Positions 34,314-43,022 are shown, counted from the first letter of the stretch. The stretch: 64,000 nt of DNA from Roseibacillus ishigakijimensis (GCF_016595415.1 NZ_JAENIO010000012.1:1-64000); one strand, 5' to 3'. A program made the numbers and translations. The notes: generated by a model not told the origin, from the sequence alone.

Positions 34314-35354
34314 ATGAAAATGACAACACTGAAATCAGTGGCCATCGCAGTGGGCCTTTGCTCCTCTGCCTTCGGTCAGGCAACTAGCCCTGTAGTGGGG
34401 TATGAGACCTTGGCGATTGAGCCTGGGCTGAATTTTGTTGGGTTGAGATTGCACGAAAAGCCGGTCGCATCAGGTCAGCTTGAGTCTGCCACGGCGTCGA
34501 CTGTGACCGACGATGATGTGTTGCTGGGAGATTTAATTGTTTCGGGCACTTACATTTTGGAGCTTGAGGATGGCTCGGGAATTATCCAAGAGGTCGTAAC
34601 TGGAGCTGGCAATTCTCTCGATGTTGCCGCTGATTTGACGAGTCTTTCTTTCCCTGTTTCATACACCTTGAGGCCGTCGGCTACTCTCGAAAGTGTTTTT
34701 GGCAGCGAAGTCGTGGGTGGTAATTTGACTTCTGGTCTTGCTGTAGGCGGTGCTAGTTCTGCTGGAGCTGACCAAATTTGGCTGTGGAATGGTTCTTCAT
34801 TTGATAAATATTATTTTGATGAATTCGCTGAAAGTACCGGTTTTTCCAGTGCTGCGTGGGTGAATTTAGCTAATAGCGGTGCTCCTGTTGATGCTTCGGC
34901 GGTTAATCTCGTGTATGCGGACGGGTTTGTCATTTCCTCAGCCAGCGGTAACGATTTCACTGTGGCAGGAGATTTAAAAGCTGCGGCAACTGAGCTGAAT
35001 TTGCAAAGTGGGCTAAATTTTGTATCAGCCGTGGCTCCTGTAGGAGTTGAGTCGATTGAAGACGCATTTGGTTCAAGTTATTCAAACGGGTTTCTTGATT
35101 CAGGTTTAGCAATAGGAGGAGCAAGTTCAGCTGGAGCTGATCAAGTCTGGGTTTGGAATGGAAGTGGATTTGATAAATATTATTTTGATGAATTTGCTCC
35201 TAGCACAGGTTTTGCCAGTGCTGCTTGGGTAAATTTGGCTGACACTAATGCGAGTGTGGATCCATCTGCTGTTAATCTCGGCAGCGGTTTCGTCATTTCC
35301 TCGGGTGGTGGAAACGCGACAGTTGCCACTCCAGAAATCTACGAAGGTCTATAA
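34314..35354 (+). CDS. TIGR02597-like secreted protein with internal duplication
   Basis: A 346-residue protein with signal peptide MKMTTLKSVAIAVGLCSSAFGQ. SPVVGYETLAIEPGLNFVG resembles the opening of TIGR02597, a family of paralogous secreted proteins in Verrucomicrobia. The mature part contains a nearly repeated unit of about 110 residues: GASSAGADQIWLWNGSSFDKY recurs as GASSAGADQVWVWNGSGFDKY, followed each time by YFDEFA...STGF...AAWVNLA. Gene AT content is well above most of the window. It is followed by a PEP-CTERM gene. Probably a surface or extracellular structural protein; the function is unknown. Confidence 0.6.
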   Translation: MKMTTLKSVAIAVGLCSSAFGQATSPVVGYETLAIEPGLNFVGLRLHEKPVASGQLESATASTVTDDDVLLGDLIVSGTYILELEDGSGIIQEVVTGAGNSLDVAADLTSLSFPVSYTLRPSATLESVFGSEVVGGNLTSGLAVGGASSAGADQIWLWNGSSFDKYYFDEFAESTGFSSAAWVNLANSGAPVDASAVNLVYADGFVISSASGNDFTVAGDLKAAATELNLQSGLNFVSAVAPVGVESIEDAFGSSYSNGFLDSGLAIGGASSAGADQVWVWNGSGFDKYYFDEFAPSTGFASAAWVNLADTNASVDPSAVNLGSGFVISSGGGNATVATPEIYEGL

Positions 35355-35378
35355 GCTTTTAAAATACACACAAATTAA

Positions 35379-36011
35379 ATGAAAATAACGATTCAAAAAC
35401 TAGTTTTTGCGGCATCAGTCTTCGCGATGCCAGCTTATGCCGTAACAACGTTTACTCCTACAAATGCTAGCACCACTCAGGGTTTTGCCTTTCAGGTGGT
35501 TGATAACACTGGAGAGCCTGTGACTGATGCTCAGGTTCAAGTCGGATACTTTAATGGTGAGGCCAATTCTCTTGCAAACTTCGTTTCGCTTGGATCTGCC
35601 AATTTTACGTCTAGTCCTTTGGGACCTGGGTTGTTCGGAGCTCTTGGTGGCGAGAGTATCGACATTAATTTGAAGCCCGGTGCAAATGATGCCGCGCTTG
35701 GGATGCTGGCATATGCAGTGGTAGTCAATCCGAACGATAGTGCCGACACTTCTTTTATAGCGTTTACAGATAATTCAACCCGTTTTACGGTTGAATCGGT
35801 AGATGTGGATGGTGCCGCTCAATCTATTTTTAGTAATGAGACGAACTTAGTTTGGGGAACCGTCCGGGAAGGGGAGACCAAAAACCTTGGTGGTCCCTTT
35901 GCTAGTCGCAATGGAGGTAACGCTGTGACTTTCTTCGTCATCCCCGAGCCTTCTTCGGCTCTGCTTGCTGGTCTTGCGCTCGTTGGTGGTCTTGTCCGCC
36001 GCCGTCGATAG
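35379..36011 (+). CDS. PEP-CTERM sorting domain protein
   Basis: A 210-residue protein with signal peptide MKITIQKLVFAASVFAMPAYA. Its C-terminus VIPEPSSALLAGLALVGGLV followed by an arginine cluster is the PEP-CTERM sorting signal, recognised by an exosortase and tied to export and surface or exopolysaccharide matrix assembly. The body has beta-sandwich-like sequence with no recognised domain. It lies 24 bases after the TIGR02597-like gene in the same direction, so the pair probably share the promoter near 34220 and the strong terminator after this gene. Confidence 0.85.
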   Translation: MKITIQKLVFAASVFAMPAYAVTTFTPTNASTTQGFAFQVVDNTGEPVTDAQVQVGYFNGEANSLANFVSLGSANFTSSPLGPGLFGALGGESIDINLKPGANDAALGMLAYAVVVNPNDSADTSFIAFTDNSTRFTVESVDVDGAAQSIFSNETNLVWGTVREGETKNLGGPFASRNGGNAVTFFVIPEPSSALLAGLALVGGLVRRRR

Positions 36012-36044
36012 TCCAGTAGCTATCATTAGAAACTGATTTCAGTG

Positions 36045-36082
36045 CCGCCTGCTTCTTCGGAAGCAGGCGGTTTTCTTTTTTC
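36045..36082 (+). terminator. Rho-independent terminator after the PEP-CTERM gene
   Basis: CCGCCTGCTTC (36045-36055), loop TTCG, GAAGCAGGCGG (36060-36070), then a T-rich run. An 11-bp perfect stem with a UUCG tetraloop. Confidence 0.95.
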
Positions 36083-36222
36083 TCCTTCTTTTTTCTCCTA
36101 GTTCGGCGGGATTGACGTCATGGCGGCCTTTGCCCGGCGCCGAGTTCTTGTCTCTCTTGGTAACCGGACAAAGGAGGCGTGGATAGGAGGGCCAAGAGGA
36201 AGCTGGCACTTCCTTCCAGGAG

Positions 36223-37497
36223 TCACTTCATGGAGATCCTGCCAGTGTGGCGGGCTCCTTCCTCGATCGAAAGGGTGGAGACGGTGAGATCGCCATCCAA
36301 GGTGGCTCTCTTTTTAAGAACCAGCTTCTGACAGGCCACCGCGCCCTTGACGTGACCATCGATGATCACCTCGCGGGCTTGCACCGGGCTCATGAACTCG
36401 ACCTCGGCCCGGCGCTCGATGATGACGCGGTCGCCGCTGACGGGGCCGTTGATTTTTCCAGTCTTCCGCAGGATAAAGTCGCCCGAGCATTCCGCGCCTC
36501 CCTGGATCTGCCCTTCGATCGTCAGATTGTGGCACTGGATGGTGATGCCGCTGACGTGGCCTTTCTTGTGCACAAAAACGTCACCCCGGGTTTGGATCCG
36601 GGAGTTCTCGTTCTCCCGGATATCAAAGTGTTTCAGCCCGATGTAGGAGCCGCAGTGAGGACAGAGCGCGGAGGTGGAGTCGGCGAGGATTTCGTGCTCC
36701 CGTTCGCATTCGAAGCATTTCACCGAGCGCTTTTTCACGCTACGCAGTCGGGGCAGAGGTCCGTGCTTCTCTGGGGTCTTCGCCTCCAGAGGTGGTCGAT
36801 AGCGGGAGGTTTCTGGAGGAGGGGTCTCCGGGGAAGGGTTCTTGGTTGGGCCCTCTTCCTTCGCGGTTTCCTCTGCGGGCTTCAAGGCCTTTTCCTCGCG
36901 CGGGAGGGGGGGCTCCGCTGTATTGCTTCTCTCCGGTGTTGCTGGTTTCGCTTTTTCGGTCGGAAGATCTTTGGGGGCCTCAGGGCTGGAGGGCTTGGGG
37001 GGTGGTGGCGGCGCTTTTGGCTTGGCCGGCTTTTGCGGAAGAGGATTCGGTCCCTTTCCTTCGGGAATGTGCGCGGGAGGGCGGGGCTCGGAGCGCTGCC
37101 ACTTCTTCAGGGCAGGGAATTTCGCCTCGCCTTCCTCCTCCTCGTGGTTCTTCTCGTTCTTCTCCGTCGGCTTCACCTCTTTCACCTTCTTGGCGGGTGC
37201 CGTCTCTGGAGCGGGCGAGGGCTTCGCGGCCTCTTTCGTGACCGGAGGTTGGGAAGGTTTCTCTTCTTTCGCTACCGGTTTTGCGCTTGGTGGCTCGGCT
37301 GGCTCGTCCAAGGTGGAGCGGTAGCGTGGGCCTTCCTGGCCTTGCTGGGGGGCGATGACTTTTCCCTTCTCAATGCGGAGGTAGCCCCGGCATTGTTTGC
37401 AATTGGTGGAGACGACAAGGCTGGACTCACGCTGCGTGTATCCACAGAGGGGGCAGGTGAGGTCTTTGAAGTCAGGGTTGCGCCGTTTCCCGAACAG
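36223..37497 (-). CDS. Double zinc-ribbon bactofilin, probable CTG start
   Basis: A 424-residue protein if started at CTG (37497), which gives M-F-G-K-R-R-N-P-D-F, like bactofilin relatives with N-terminal ribbons. The first ATG/GTG/TTG-type start, TTG at residue 63, would cut off a zinc ribbon (CPLC at 15-18, CKQC at 33-36) that is plainly coding. A TAG lies just upstream, so no ATG start exists. The middle (about 65-250) is Pro/Lys/Glu-rich. A second ribbon has CFEC at 261-264 and CPHC at 279-282. The C-terminal bactofilin fold (about 300-424) has repeats such as GQIQGGAEC, GPVSGDRVI, GHVKGAVAC and GDLTVS. Probably polymer-forming and cytoskeletal. Confidence 0.75.
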   Translation of the reverse strand: MFGKRRNPDFKDLTCPLCGYTQRESSLVVSTNCKQCRGYLRIEKGKVIAPQQGQEGPRYRSTLDEPAEPPSAKPVAKEEKPSQPPVTKEAAKPSPAPETAPAKKVKEVKPTEKNEKNHEEEEGEAKFPALKKWQRSEPRPPAHIPEGKGPNPLPQKPAKPKAPPPPPKPSSPEAPKDLPTEKAKPATPERSNTAEPPLPREEKALKPAEETAKEEGPTKNPSPETPPPETSRYRPPLEAKTPEKHGPLPRLRSVKKRSVKCFECEREHEILADSTSALCPHCGSYIGLKHFDIRENENSRIQTRGDVFVHKKGHVSGITIQCHNLTIEGQIQGGAECSGDFILRKTGKINGPVSGDRVIIERRAEVEFMSPVQAREVIIDGHVKGAVACQKLVLKKRATLDGDLTVSTLSIEEGARHTGRISMK

Positions 37498-37589
37498 AGT
37501 GTTGAGAGCGTGAGAGGTTGACAGAAAAACGGAGGAGGTGCACTAGGCAGGCCTCCCCCGAGATGAATGAATACCGGGCCAGTTCAGCC

Positions 37590-38183
37590 TCAGGCTTTGG
37601 CCGGAGCTTTTTGCTGATTGTTCTGGTTGGCCTTGTTTTCCGAAGCGCTGCCTTTGTTGCTGCTGGTGTCCGCGCTCTTGGCGGGCTGGCTGGAAGGGGC
37701 GCCCACTTCGGATTTACCAACAAAGATTGCTCCGGCTTCCATGGTCAGGATGGCGGCCTTGATGTCGCCCACCACCTCGGAACCCGCGCGGAGCTCGACA
37801 GTCTGGGTGGCCGTGATGTTGCCATGCACTTTGCCCTGAATCACCACCGAACCAACTTTTACTTCGGCGCGGATGCGGGCGTTTTCTTGGATGGCCAGGG
37901 TGCCGGTGGAGGAAATTTCGCCTTCGACCTTGCCGTCGACGAGCAGTTCATCCTGGAAGCGGATCGTTCCTTTGATTTCGACATCGGAAGAAAGGCGGTT
38001 GCGGTGGCCTCCCCCGGAAGCGGGAGCCTGGGCCACGGGCTGCTGGGGTTGGGGGGCGGCTGCCGCTACTTGCGGCGGCGCCGGGGCCGGATTGTGCGTG
38101 GGCTGGGGAGCCTGGGGACGGTTGGGCACGTGCGGAGCCTTGTTGGCGTTGCCTTCTTCGGGATTGATGATCTTTTGAAACAT
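37590..38183 (-). CDS. Bactofilin (polymer-forming cytoskeletal protein)
   Basis: A 197-residue protein. A disordered Pro/Ala/Gln-rich N-terminal segment (about 15-65) is followed by the bactofilin beta-helix (about 68-150), with SSDVEIKGTIRFQDELLVDG, EGEISSTGTLAI and VHGNITATQTVELR. A hydrophilic tail follows. Bactofilins assemble into filaments that organise the cell envelope. It lies 92 bases upstream of the double zinc-ribbon bactofilin on the same strand, and the two probably work together. Confidence 0.9.
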   Translation of the reverse strand: MFQKIINPEEGNANKAPHVPNRPQAPQPTHNPAPAPPQVAAAAPQPQQPVAQAPASGGGHRNRLSSDVEIKGTIRFQDELLVDGKVEGEISSTGTLAIQENARIRAEVKVGSVVIQGKVHGNITATQTVELRAGSEVVGDIKAAILTMEAGAIFVGKSEVGAPSSQPAKSADTSSNKGSASENKANQNNQQKAPAKA

Positions 38184-38223
38184 TTGCGGGAGTGAATGAA
38201 TTTAGATGGGGGGTGTCAACGAA

Positions 38224-39177
38224 TTACTCGCCGTCCGGGAGGGATTCCCCGTTCTCGGGAAGAGCGTCGTCGTCGGAGGATTCTGTCGATTCTTTAGCGG
38301 GAGCTTCGGCCTCTTCTGGGGCCTTCTCGTCAGGGGCGGCGCTTTCTTGGTCTTCAGTAGACTCGATGGGCGTGGGGGAAGGAGTTTCTTCGGCGGGGGC
38401 CTCCTCGGGGATGACTTCCACTGCTGGAGCTGGAGTGGCGGTGGGTGCGGGCACGGGAGTGGTGAAGCTGGGAGAAATTTCCAGGTCGCTGGAGGTCTCG
38501 CCAGGGGCTTCGGCGGGAGGTTGCACGCGGAGGGGCTCATCGACTCCAACGAGAGTCAGGCGAGTGACGGCCAAGCCTTGGTCGGGATAGGCGGGGTAGT
38601 CATCCATCTTGCGCTGATAATATTGTTTGGCTTTCTCGTCTTCGCCGGCGGCTTTGGCCAAATCGCCGAGGGCGATGAGGGAGAGGGGATGCAGATAGGT
38701 GGCGTTGCTGTCCTTCACGATGGCCTCGTAAGCGGAGCGGGCTTCCGCTTCTTTGCCCTGGCGTTGGTAGATGCTGGCAAGGCTGAATTTGGCCTGCGCG
38801 GCTGCCGGGTGATCGGCTCCGGAGAGTTCTTGCAAGGCTTTGATGGCATCCGCTTCCTTGCCTTCTTGCCAAAGTTCGTCCGCGCGCAGGAGGCGGGCCG
38901 AGAAGGCCGCCGCGCTGTCGGGGTAGTCCTGTCCGACCTTGGCCAGCGCCTGGGCGTCATTGGCGGCAAAGAGATGGTTGCCGGCTTCCTGGGCCTTGGC
39001 GTCAGCCAGTTGGCTGGAAATGACGTAGGCCGCAATGGCGATGATGAGGGCGAGAGCACCCAGGATCACGAGCTTGAGATTTTTCTCCATGAATTGCTCG
39101 AACTTGGAGGGACCATGTTCGATTTCACCGAGGGGTGCGGGCGAGGGGGTTGCGTTGGACTTGGATTCTTCCGACAT
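38224..39177 (-). CDS. Membrane-anchored TPR protein (YfgM-like)
   Basis: A 317-residue protein. A short cytoplasmic N-terminus, one helix (about 35-57), then TPR-like repeats (about 60-185: HPAAAQAKFSLASIYQRQ, ARSAYEAIVKDS, GEDEKAKQYYQ). A C-terminal disordered tail is rich in Glu, Ala, Pro and Ser (about 215-317). The topology matches YfgM-like periplasmic chaperone/scaffold proteins. It is divergent from lpxB and probably co-transcribed with the two bactofilin genes downstream. Confidence 0.75.
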   Translation of the reverse strand: MSEESKSNATPSPAPLGEIEHGPSKFEQFMEKNLKLVILGALALIIAIAAYVISSQLADAKAQEAGNHLFAANDAQALAKVGQDYPDSAAAFSARLLRADELWQEGKEADAIKALQELSGADHPAAAQAKFSLASIYQRQGKEAEARSAYEAIVKDSNATYLHPLSLIALGDLAKAAGEDEKAKQYYQRKMDDYPAYPDQGLAVTRLTLVGVDEPLRVQPPAEAPGETSSDLEISPSFTTPVPAPTATPAPAVEVIPEEAPAEETPSPTPIESTEDQESAAPDEKAPEEAEAPAKESTESSDDDALPENGESLPDGE

Positions 39178-39256
39178 GCGAGGACCGGAATTAACGTGTC
39201 TTGCCGCCGGAGGCAAGCTCTTGTCGCAGCGGGAGGAAAGGTTATGGTGGCCGCGC

Positions 39257-40372
39257 ATGGCATTAATTTATCTGGTGGCGGGCGAGGTGAGTGGCGATTT
39301 GCATGGAGCGGAGTTGATCTCGGCTCTGCGCGAAAGGGGCGGGCACCGCTTTGCGGGATGGGGGGGAGTGCGGATGGCTCAGGCCGGAGGCACCCGCGAT
39401 TGGGTGGAGAAAGCGGGGGTGATGGGCGTGTGGGATGTTCTCAAGCAATACCCCTGGTTCCGGGCCCGTTTCCATGAAACCCTGGCCGAGATTGAACGCC
39501 TGCAGCCCGAGGTGCTGGTGCTGATCGATTACCCGGGCTTCAATCTCCGCTTGGCCAAAGCTGTGCGGGCTCGTTGTCCCCAGGTCCGTATTTTGCAGTA
39601 TGTCTGTCCTCAGGTTTGGGCTTGGAAGCAGAGCCGCATTCCCAAAATGGCCCGGTGGCTCGATCAGGTGGTCTGCCTCTTTCCCTTTGAGGTCGAGGTT
39701 CTGGCTCGGGGTGGTTGTCCCGGAGTGTGCCTGGGGCATCCCATTGTCGACGAGTTGGCAGCAAAAAGAGAGGACCTTGCGCGGGAGAAAAATTTGATTG
39801 GTTTGTTCCCGGGGAGCCGTCGCCGCGAAGTGGAGCGGCTCTTCCCCGTGATGCGGGAAGCCGCCCGCGAGCTGCGGCAGCGTCATCCGGACTGGCTCTT
39901 CGAGGTCCCGGCTATCTCTCCGGCCTTGGCGGAGACTATGATGCTCATGCGGGGGGAAGACGACTTTATCACTATCAAGGTGGGCTCAAGTCAGGCGCTG
40001 ATGCAGCGGGCGACCTGTGCGGTGATGGCCAGTGGCACCGCGACTCTGGAAGCCGCCTACTTTGGCTTGCCTTATTGTCTGGTATACAAAGTGGCTCCGC
40101 TCACCTGGGAAATTGGGAAGCGGGTGGTGAAAGTCGCGCACATCGGCATTGCCAATATCCTGGCTGGTCGCGAAGTGGTCCCGGAATATCTGCAGGAGGA
40201 ACTCTCGGCCCCGCGTCTGGTGGAGTGGATCGAGGGGCAAATGGAGGATGAGGCTGCCCGGGAGCGATTGTCACAGGAGTTGCTTGCGGTGGCTGCCCGG
40301 CTCGGTGATGGAGGGGTGCACCAACGCGTGGCGGAAGAAGTGCTGAAACTGATCGAACACAAAACACAATGA
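39257..40372 (+). CDS. lpxB: Lipid-A-disaccharide synthase
   Basis: A 371-residue protein from the ATG giving MALIYLVAGEVSGDLHGAEL, the family N-terminus. Further LpxB motifs: IDYPGFNLRLAKAV, QYVCPQVWAWKQSRI, GHPIVDEL, LFPGSRRREV, and ASGTATLEAAYFGLPYCLVYK. A GT19 enzyme, it joins UDP-diacylglucosamine and lipid X on the inner membrane to make the lipid A disaccharide. It overlaps the next gene by 4 bases and is divergent from the TPR gene. Confidence 0.96.
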   Translation: MALIYLVAGEVSGDLHGAELISALRERGGHRFAGWGGVRMAQAGGTRDWVEKAGVMGVWDVLKQYPWFRARFHETLAEIERLQPEVLVLIDYPGFNLRLAKAVRARCPQVRILQYVCPQVWAWKQSRIPKMARWLDQVVCLFPFEVEVLARGGCPGVCLGHPIVDELAAKREDLAREKNLIGLFPGSRRREVERLFPVMREAARELRQRHPDWLFEVPAISPALAETMMLMRGEDDFITIKVGSSQALMQRATCAVMASGTATLEAAYFGLPYCLVYKVAPLTWEIGKRVVKVAHIGIANILAGREVVPEYLQEELSAPRLVEWIEGQMEDEAARERLSQELLAVAARLGDGGVHQRVAEEVLKLIEHKTQ

Positions 40373-41178
40373 GCGAAAACAGGGGGAAAGAAAAGAAGCC
40401 GTGGATTTGGAAGGCTGCCATCGTGGCTCTACCCGCGGGCCTGGGCTTGTCCGCAGCGATCGCGGTTTGGCTGAAAGTCTCGCGCGGTCCCGAGAATGGG
40501 ATGCTTGGCCTGGATTATGCCGCTGCCGAGCTCAATATCGCCAACTTGCGTGATGCGGCGGGCAAGGCCGACGACTTGATTGGCGTGCGTGACTTCGATA
40601 CCCCGGAGGGCCAACGCAGAATGCGGATGGTGACGTCTTTTATCTCCGGCTCTGTCGGGCCGAATAATCTGGGCTACGCTCTAGCCAGTGACAGTGGGGT
40701 GACCCGCAGTGGCCGGATTTGGAAGAATTACTGGATTGATAGTCGGGAAGAGGAAGGCCCGGGCACGGTGGTCGTTTGGGCGGTCTATAGCGATGATGAC
40801 CAGTCAGGGTCGGTGGCTGCGTTATTGGCCTTGTCGGAGTGGATTCGAGGGCGCGAGTTCGAGCATCGAATCCGGGTGGCCTGGGTGCGCGATGAGGAGA
40901 GCTTGCTTCCGGTGACCAGCGATCTCGCGGAGCGAAAGGTCGAGATTCAGCTGCAAGTCACTGACCTCGGTCATGGCAGCCAAGGAGTGATGCTTCTGGG
41001 AGGGGAGACGGCAAACGAGTCCGAGAGTGCCATTTATCAGTTCACGGGCAAGGAAGGGGTGGCCAGCGGCACCGATTGGAAGCTCACTGCGGCTTGGGAA
41101 AGCTACGAGGCCCAGGTGCGGGAGCTGTGTGAGCGCGTGAGCGAATTGGCGGGCGAAAAAGTAGTTCTCGCGCCCTGA
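40369..41178 (+). CDS. M28-like membrane protein with altered metal residues
   Basis: A 269-residue protein. An N-terminal helix (about 13-35) precedes a domain resembling M28 zinc peptidases. VVVWAVYSDDDQSGSVAALL corresponds to the HYDS...DNASGVAALL metal region, and RIRVAWVRDEES to the FVAFDGEE region. The usual zinc-binding histidine and the di-acid residues are not preserved, so it is probably catalytically dead or changed. The overlapping start with lpxB means they are translated together. A role with lipid A or envelope is only suggested by this context. Confidence 0.5.
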   Translation: MSENRGKEKKPWIWKAAIVALPAGLGLSAAIAVWLKVSRGPENGMLGLDYAAAELNIANLRDAAGKADDLIGVRDFDTPEGQRRMRMVTSFISGSVGPNNLGYALASDSGVTRSGRIWKNYWIDSREEEGPGTVVVWAVYSDDDQSGSVAALLALSEWIRGREFEHRIRVAWVRDEESLLPVTSDLAERKVEIQLQVTDLGHGSQGVMLLGGETANESESAIYQFTGKEGVASGTDWKLTAAWESYEAQVRELCERVSELAGEKVVLAP

Positions 41179-41222
41179 AAAGGCCCTTTCGGAAAAAAAT
41201 CGCGAAAAATGAAAAACAAAGC

Positions 41223-41251
41223 TTGCACGTGAGGCCAGGGCCGGGTAACGC
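41223..41251 (+). promoter_or_regulatory. Possible tRNA promoter
   Basis: TTGCAC (41223-41228), 17-base spacer, TAACGC (41246-41251), ending 18 bases before the tRNA. The -10 match is weak. Confidence 0.35.
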
Positions 41252-41269
41252 TCTGCGCCCGCAAGTGAA

Positions 41270-41342
41270 GGGGCATTAGCTCAGTTGGTAGAGCGCTTCA
41301 ATGGCATTGAAGAGGTCAGCGGTTCGACTCCGCTATGCTCCA
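41270..41342 (+). tRNA. tRNA-Ala (anticodon GGC)
   Basis: A 73-base cloverleaf. Acceptor GGGGCAT pairs with ATGCTCC, D-arm GCTC/GAGC, anticodon stem CTTCA/TGAAG around a seven-base loop with GGC in the centre, and T-arm with GTTCGACTC. The discriminator base is A and a CCA is not encoded. It decodes GCC/GCU alanine codons. Confidence 0.95.
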
Positions 41343-41391
41343 CTTTTGCCCTTCTTTTTTCTGATTCCTGTTTGGCGAAAAGCGGCGTCTT

Positions 41392-41799
41392 GTGGCAAAC
41401 TTAATTCCACCAGTGAAAGGCACCCAAGTCAAAGGCCTGGACCTCGCCATCGAGTGTGCGAAGGCCGCCCAAGAAATCAAAGCCGAGGATATTCGCATCC
41501 TCGATCTTCGCGGACTCTCCTCTCTGACCGACTTCATGGTTATTTGTTCGGGCAGTTCCATGCCCCACCTGAAGGCTATCCTGCGTGAGGTCAACAAGGG
41601 AGTTGCCGCGCGCACGGGGGATCTGCCCTCCCATTCCGAAGGCAAGGCCGTGACTCGTTGGGTTGTGCTCGATTACTTCGACGTGATGGTCCACATTCTC
41701 CACGAAGAGATGCGGGAAACTTATGCCTTGGAGGAGCTCTGGGGGGATGCCAAGGAAGTTCCCTGGAATGAAGAGGAAGTCGATGCTGACTCACAGTGA
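41392..41799 (+). CDS. rsfS: Ribosome silencing factor
   Basis: A 135-residue protein from a GTG start. The RsfS/YbeB fold signatures are present: KAEDIRILDLRGLSSLTDFM, ICSGSSMPHLKAIL, and RWVVLDYFDVMVHILHEEMRE. It binds ribosomal protein uL14 and blocks subunit joining in stationary phase. Its TGA overlaps the GTG start of ilvA (GTGA), so the two are translationally coupled, an unusual pairing. Confidence 0.93.
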   Translation: MANLIPPVKGTQVKGLDLAIECAKAAQEIKAEDIRILDLRGLSSLTDFMVICSGSSMPHLKAILREVNKGVAARTGDLPSHSEGKAVTRWVVLDYFDVMVHILHEEMRETYALEELWGDAKEVPWNEEEVDADSQ

Positions 41800-43022
41800 A
41801 TGACTTTCGGGAGAGTGCTCGTCAAGCCGAGCAGGTGATGAGGGAGGTCTTTCCACCAACCCCTCTCCTGCGCAACGACCACCTCTCTGAACGCTTTGGC
41901 GCTGATATCTGGCTAAAACGGGAAGACCTCAGTCCCGTGCGCAGCTACAAGCTACGCGGGGCTTTGAATGCCATGCGCAAGCAGGAGGGGCGGGAGCTCT
42001 TTGTCTGCGCCAGCGCGGGCAACCATGCCCAGGGGGTGGCCTACATGTGTCGCCATTTCGCCTGTCGGGGGGTGATTTTCATGCCTGTGACTACGCCCCA
42101 GCAGAAGATCCAGAAGACCCGCATCTTTGGAGGGGACTTTGTGGAGATTCGCCTGGTGGGTGATTATTTTGATGAATGCCTGGCCGCCGCGCAGGAGTTT
42201 TGCCGGCAGGAGAAGGGCCATTTTCTATCGCCCTTTGATGACGATGACGTCATCGAGGGGCAGGCCACCTTGGGTGTCGAGGTCGAGCAACAGTTGGGCC
42301 GGGTGCCCGATCATCTGGTGGTGCCGGTGGGCGGAGGAGGGCTTTCTGCGGGCCTTCTCTCCTATTTTGGCAACCGGTGTTGGCAGACTTTTGTCGAGCC
42401 TGCGGGGGGCGCGTGTTTACAGGCCGCTTTGCAAGCGGGGCAGCCGGTCACTTTACCCAGCGTCAATACCTTTGCGGATGGCGCGGCAGTAGCCCGAATC
42501 GGCGAGCGCACCTTTGCCCGTCTGCGGCAGGTTGGCTTGGCCAATGTGCTGACTATTCGCGAGGACCGTCTCTGCGAGACCATCCTGGAGATGCTCAACG
42601 TCGAGGGCATTGTGCTCGAGCCCGCAGGGGCGCTGGCCGTGGATGCGCTGCGCGATCTGGGGCTTTCCATTGCTGGAAAGACCGTCGTTTGCGTCACTTC
42701 GGGGGGAAATTTTGATTTTGAGCGTTTGCCCGAGGTCAAGGAACGGGCCCAGCGGTCGGCGGGACAGAAGAAATACTTCATTCTCCGCATGCCCCAACGC
42801 CCGGGGGCGTTGAAGGACTTCCTCAATCTTCTCGGGCCCGAGGATGACATCGCTCGCTTCGAGTATCTCAAAAAGTCTGCCCGCAACTTTGGTTCCGTGC
42901 TCATTGGCATCGAGACTCCCGAGCCCGCCAACTTCGCCCGCTTGTTTTCTCTCCTCGCTGAGAACGGGTTCACCTACACCGATATCACCGACGACCAGAC
43001 CTTGGCGGAATTCATCGTGTGA
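41796..43022 (+). CDS. ilvA: Threonine ammonia-lyase with ACT domain
   Basis: A 408-residue protein from a GTG start. It is a fold-type II PLP enzyme with Lys52 in SYKLRGA as the cofactor lysine, SAGNHAQGVAYM, VPVGGGGLSAG, and ATLGVEVEQQLG. A C-terminal ACT domain (about 325-408: MPQRPGALKDFLNLLG, then FGSVLIGIETPE) is regulatory, as in biosynthetic IlvA. It deaminates threonine to 2-ketobutyrate for isoleucine synthesis. It is coupled to rsfS. Confidence 0.94.
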   Translation: MNDFRESARQAEQVMREVFPPTPLLRNDHLSERFGADIWLKREDLSPVRSYKLRGALNAMRKQEGRELFVCASAGNHAQGVAYMCRHFACRGVIFMPVTTPQQKIQKTRIFGGDFVEIRLVGDYFDECLAAAQEFCRQEKGHFLSPFDDDDVIEGQATLGVEVEQQLGRVPDHLVVPVGGGGLSAGLLSYFGNRCWQTFVEPAGGACLQAALQAGQPVTLPSVNTFADGAAVARIGERTFARLRQVGLANVLTIREDRLCETILEMLNVEGIVLEPAGALAVDALRDLGLSIAGKTVVCVTSGGNFDFERLPEVKERAQRSAGQKKYFILRMPQRPGALKDFLNLLGPEDDIARFEYLKKSARNFGSVLIGIETPEPANFARLFSLLAENGFTYTDITDDQTLAEFIV

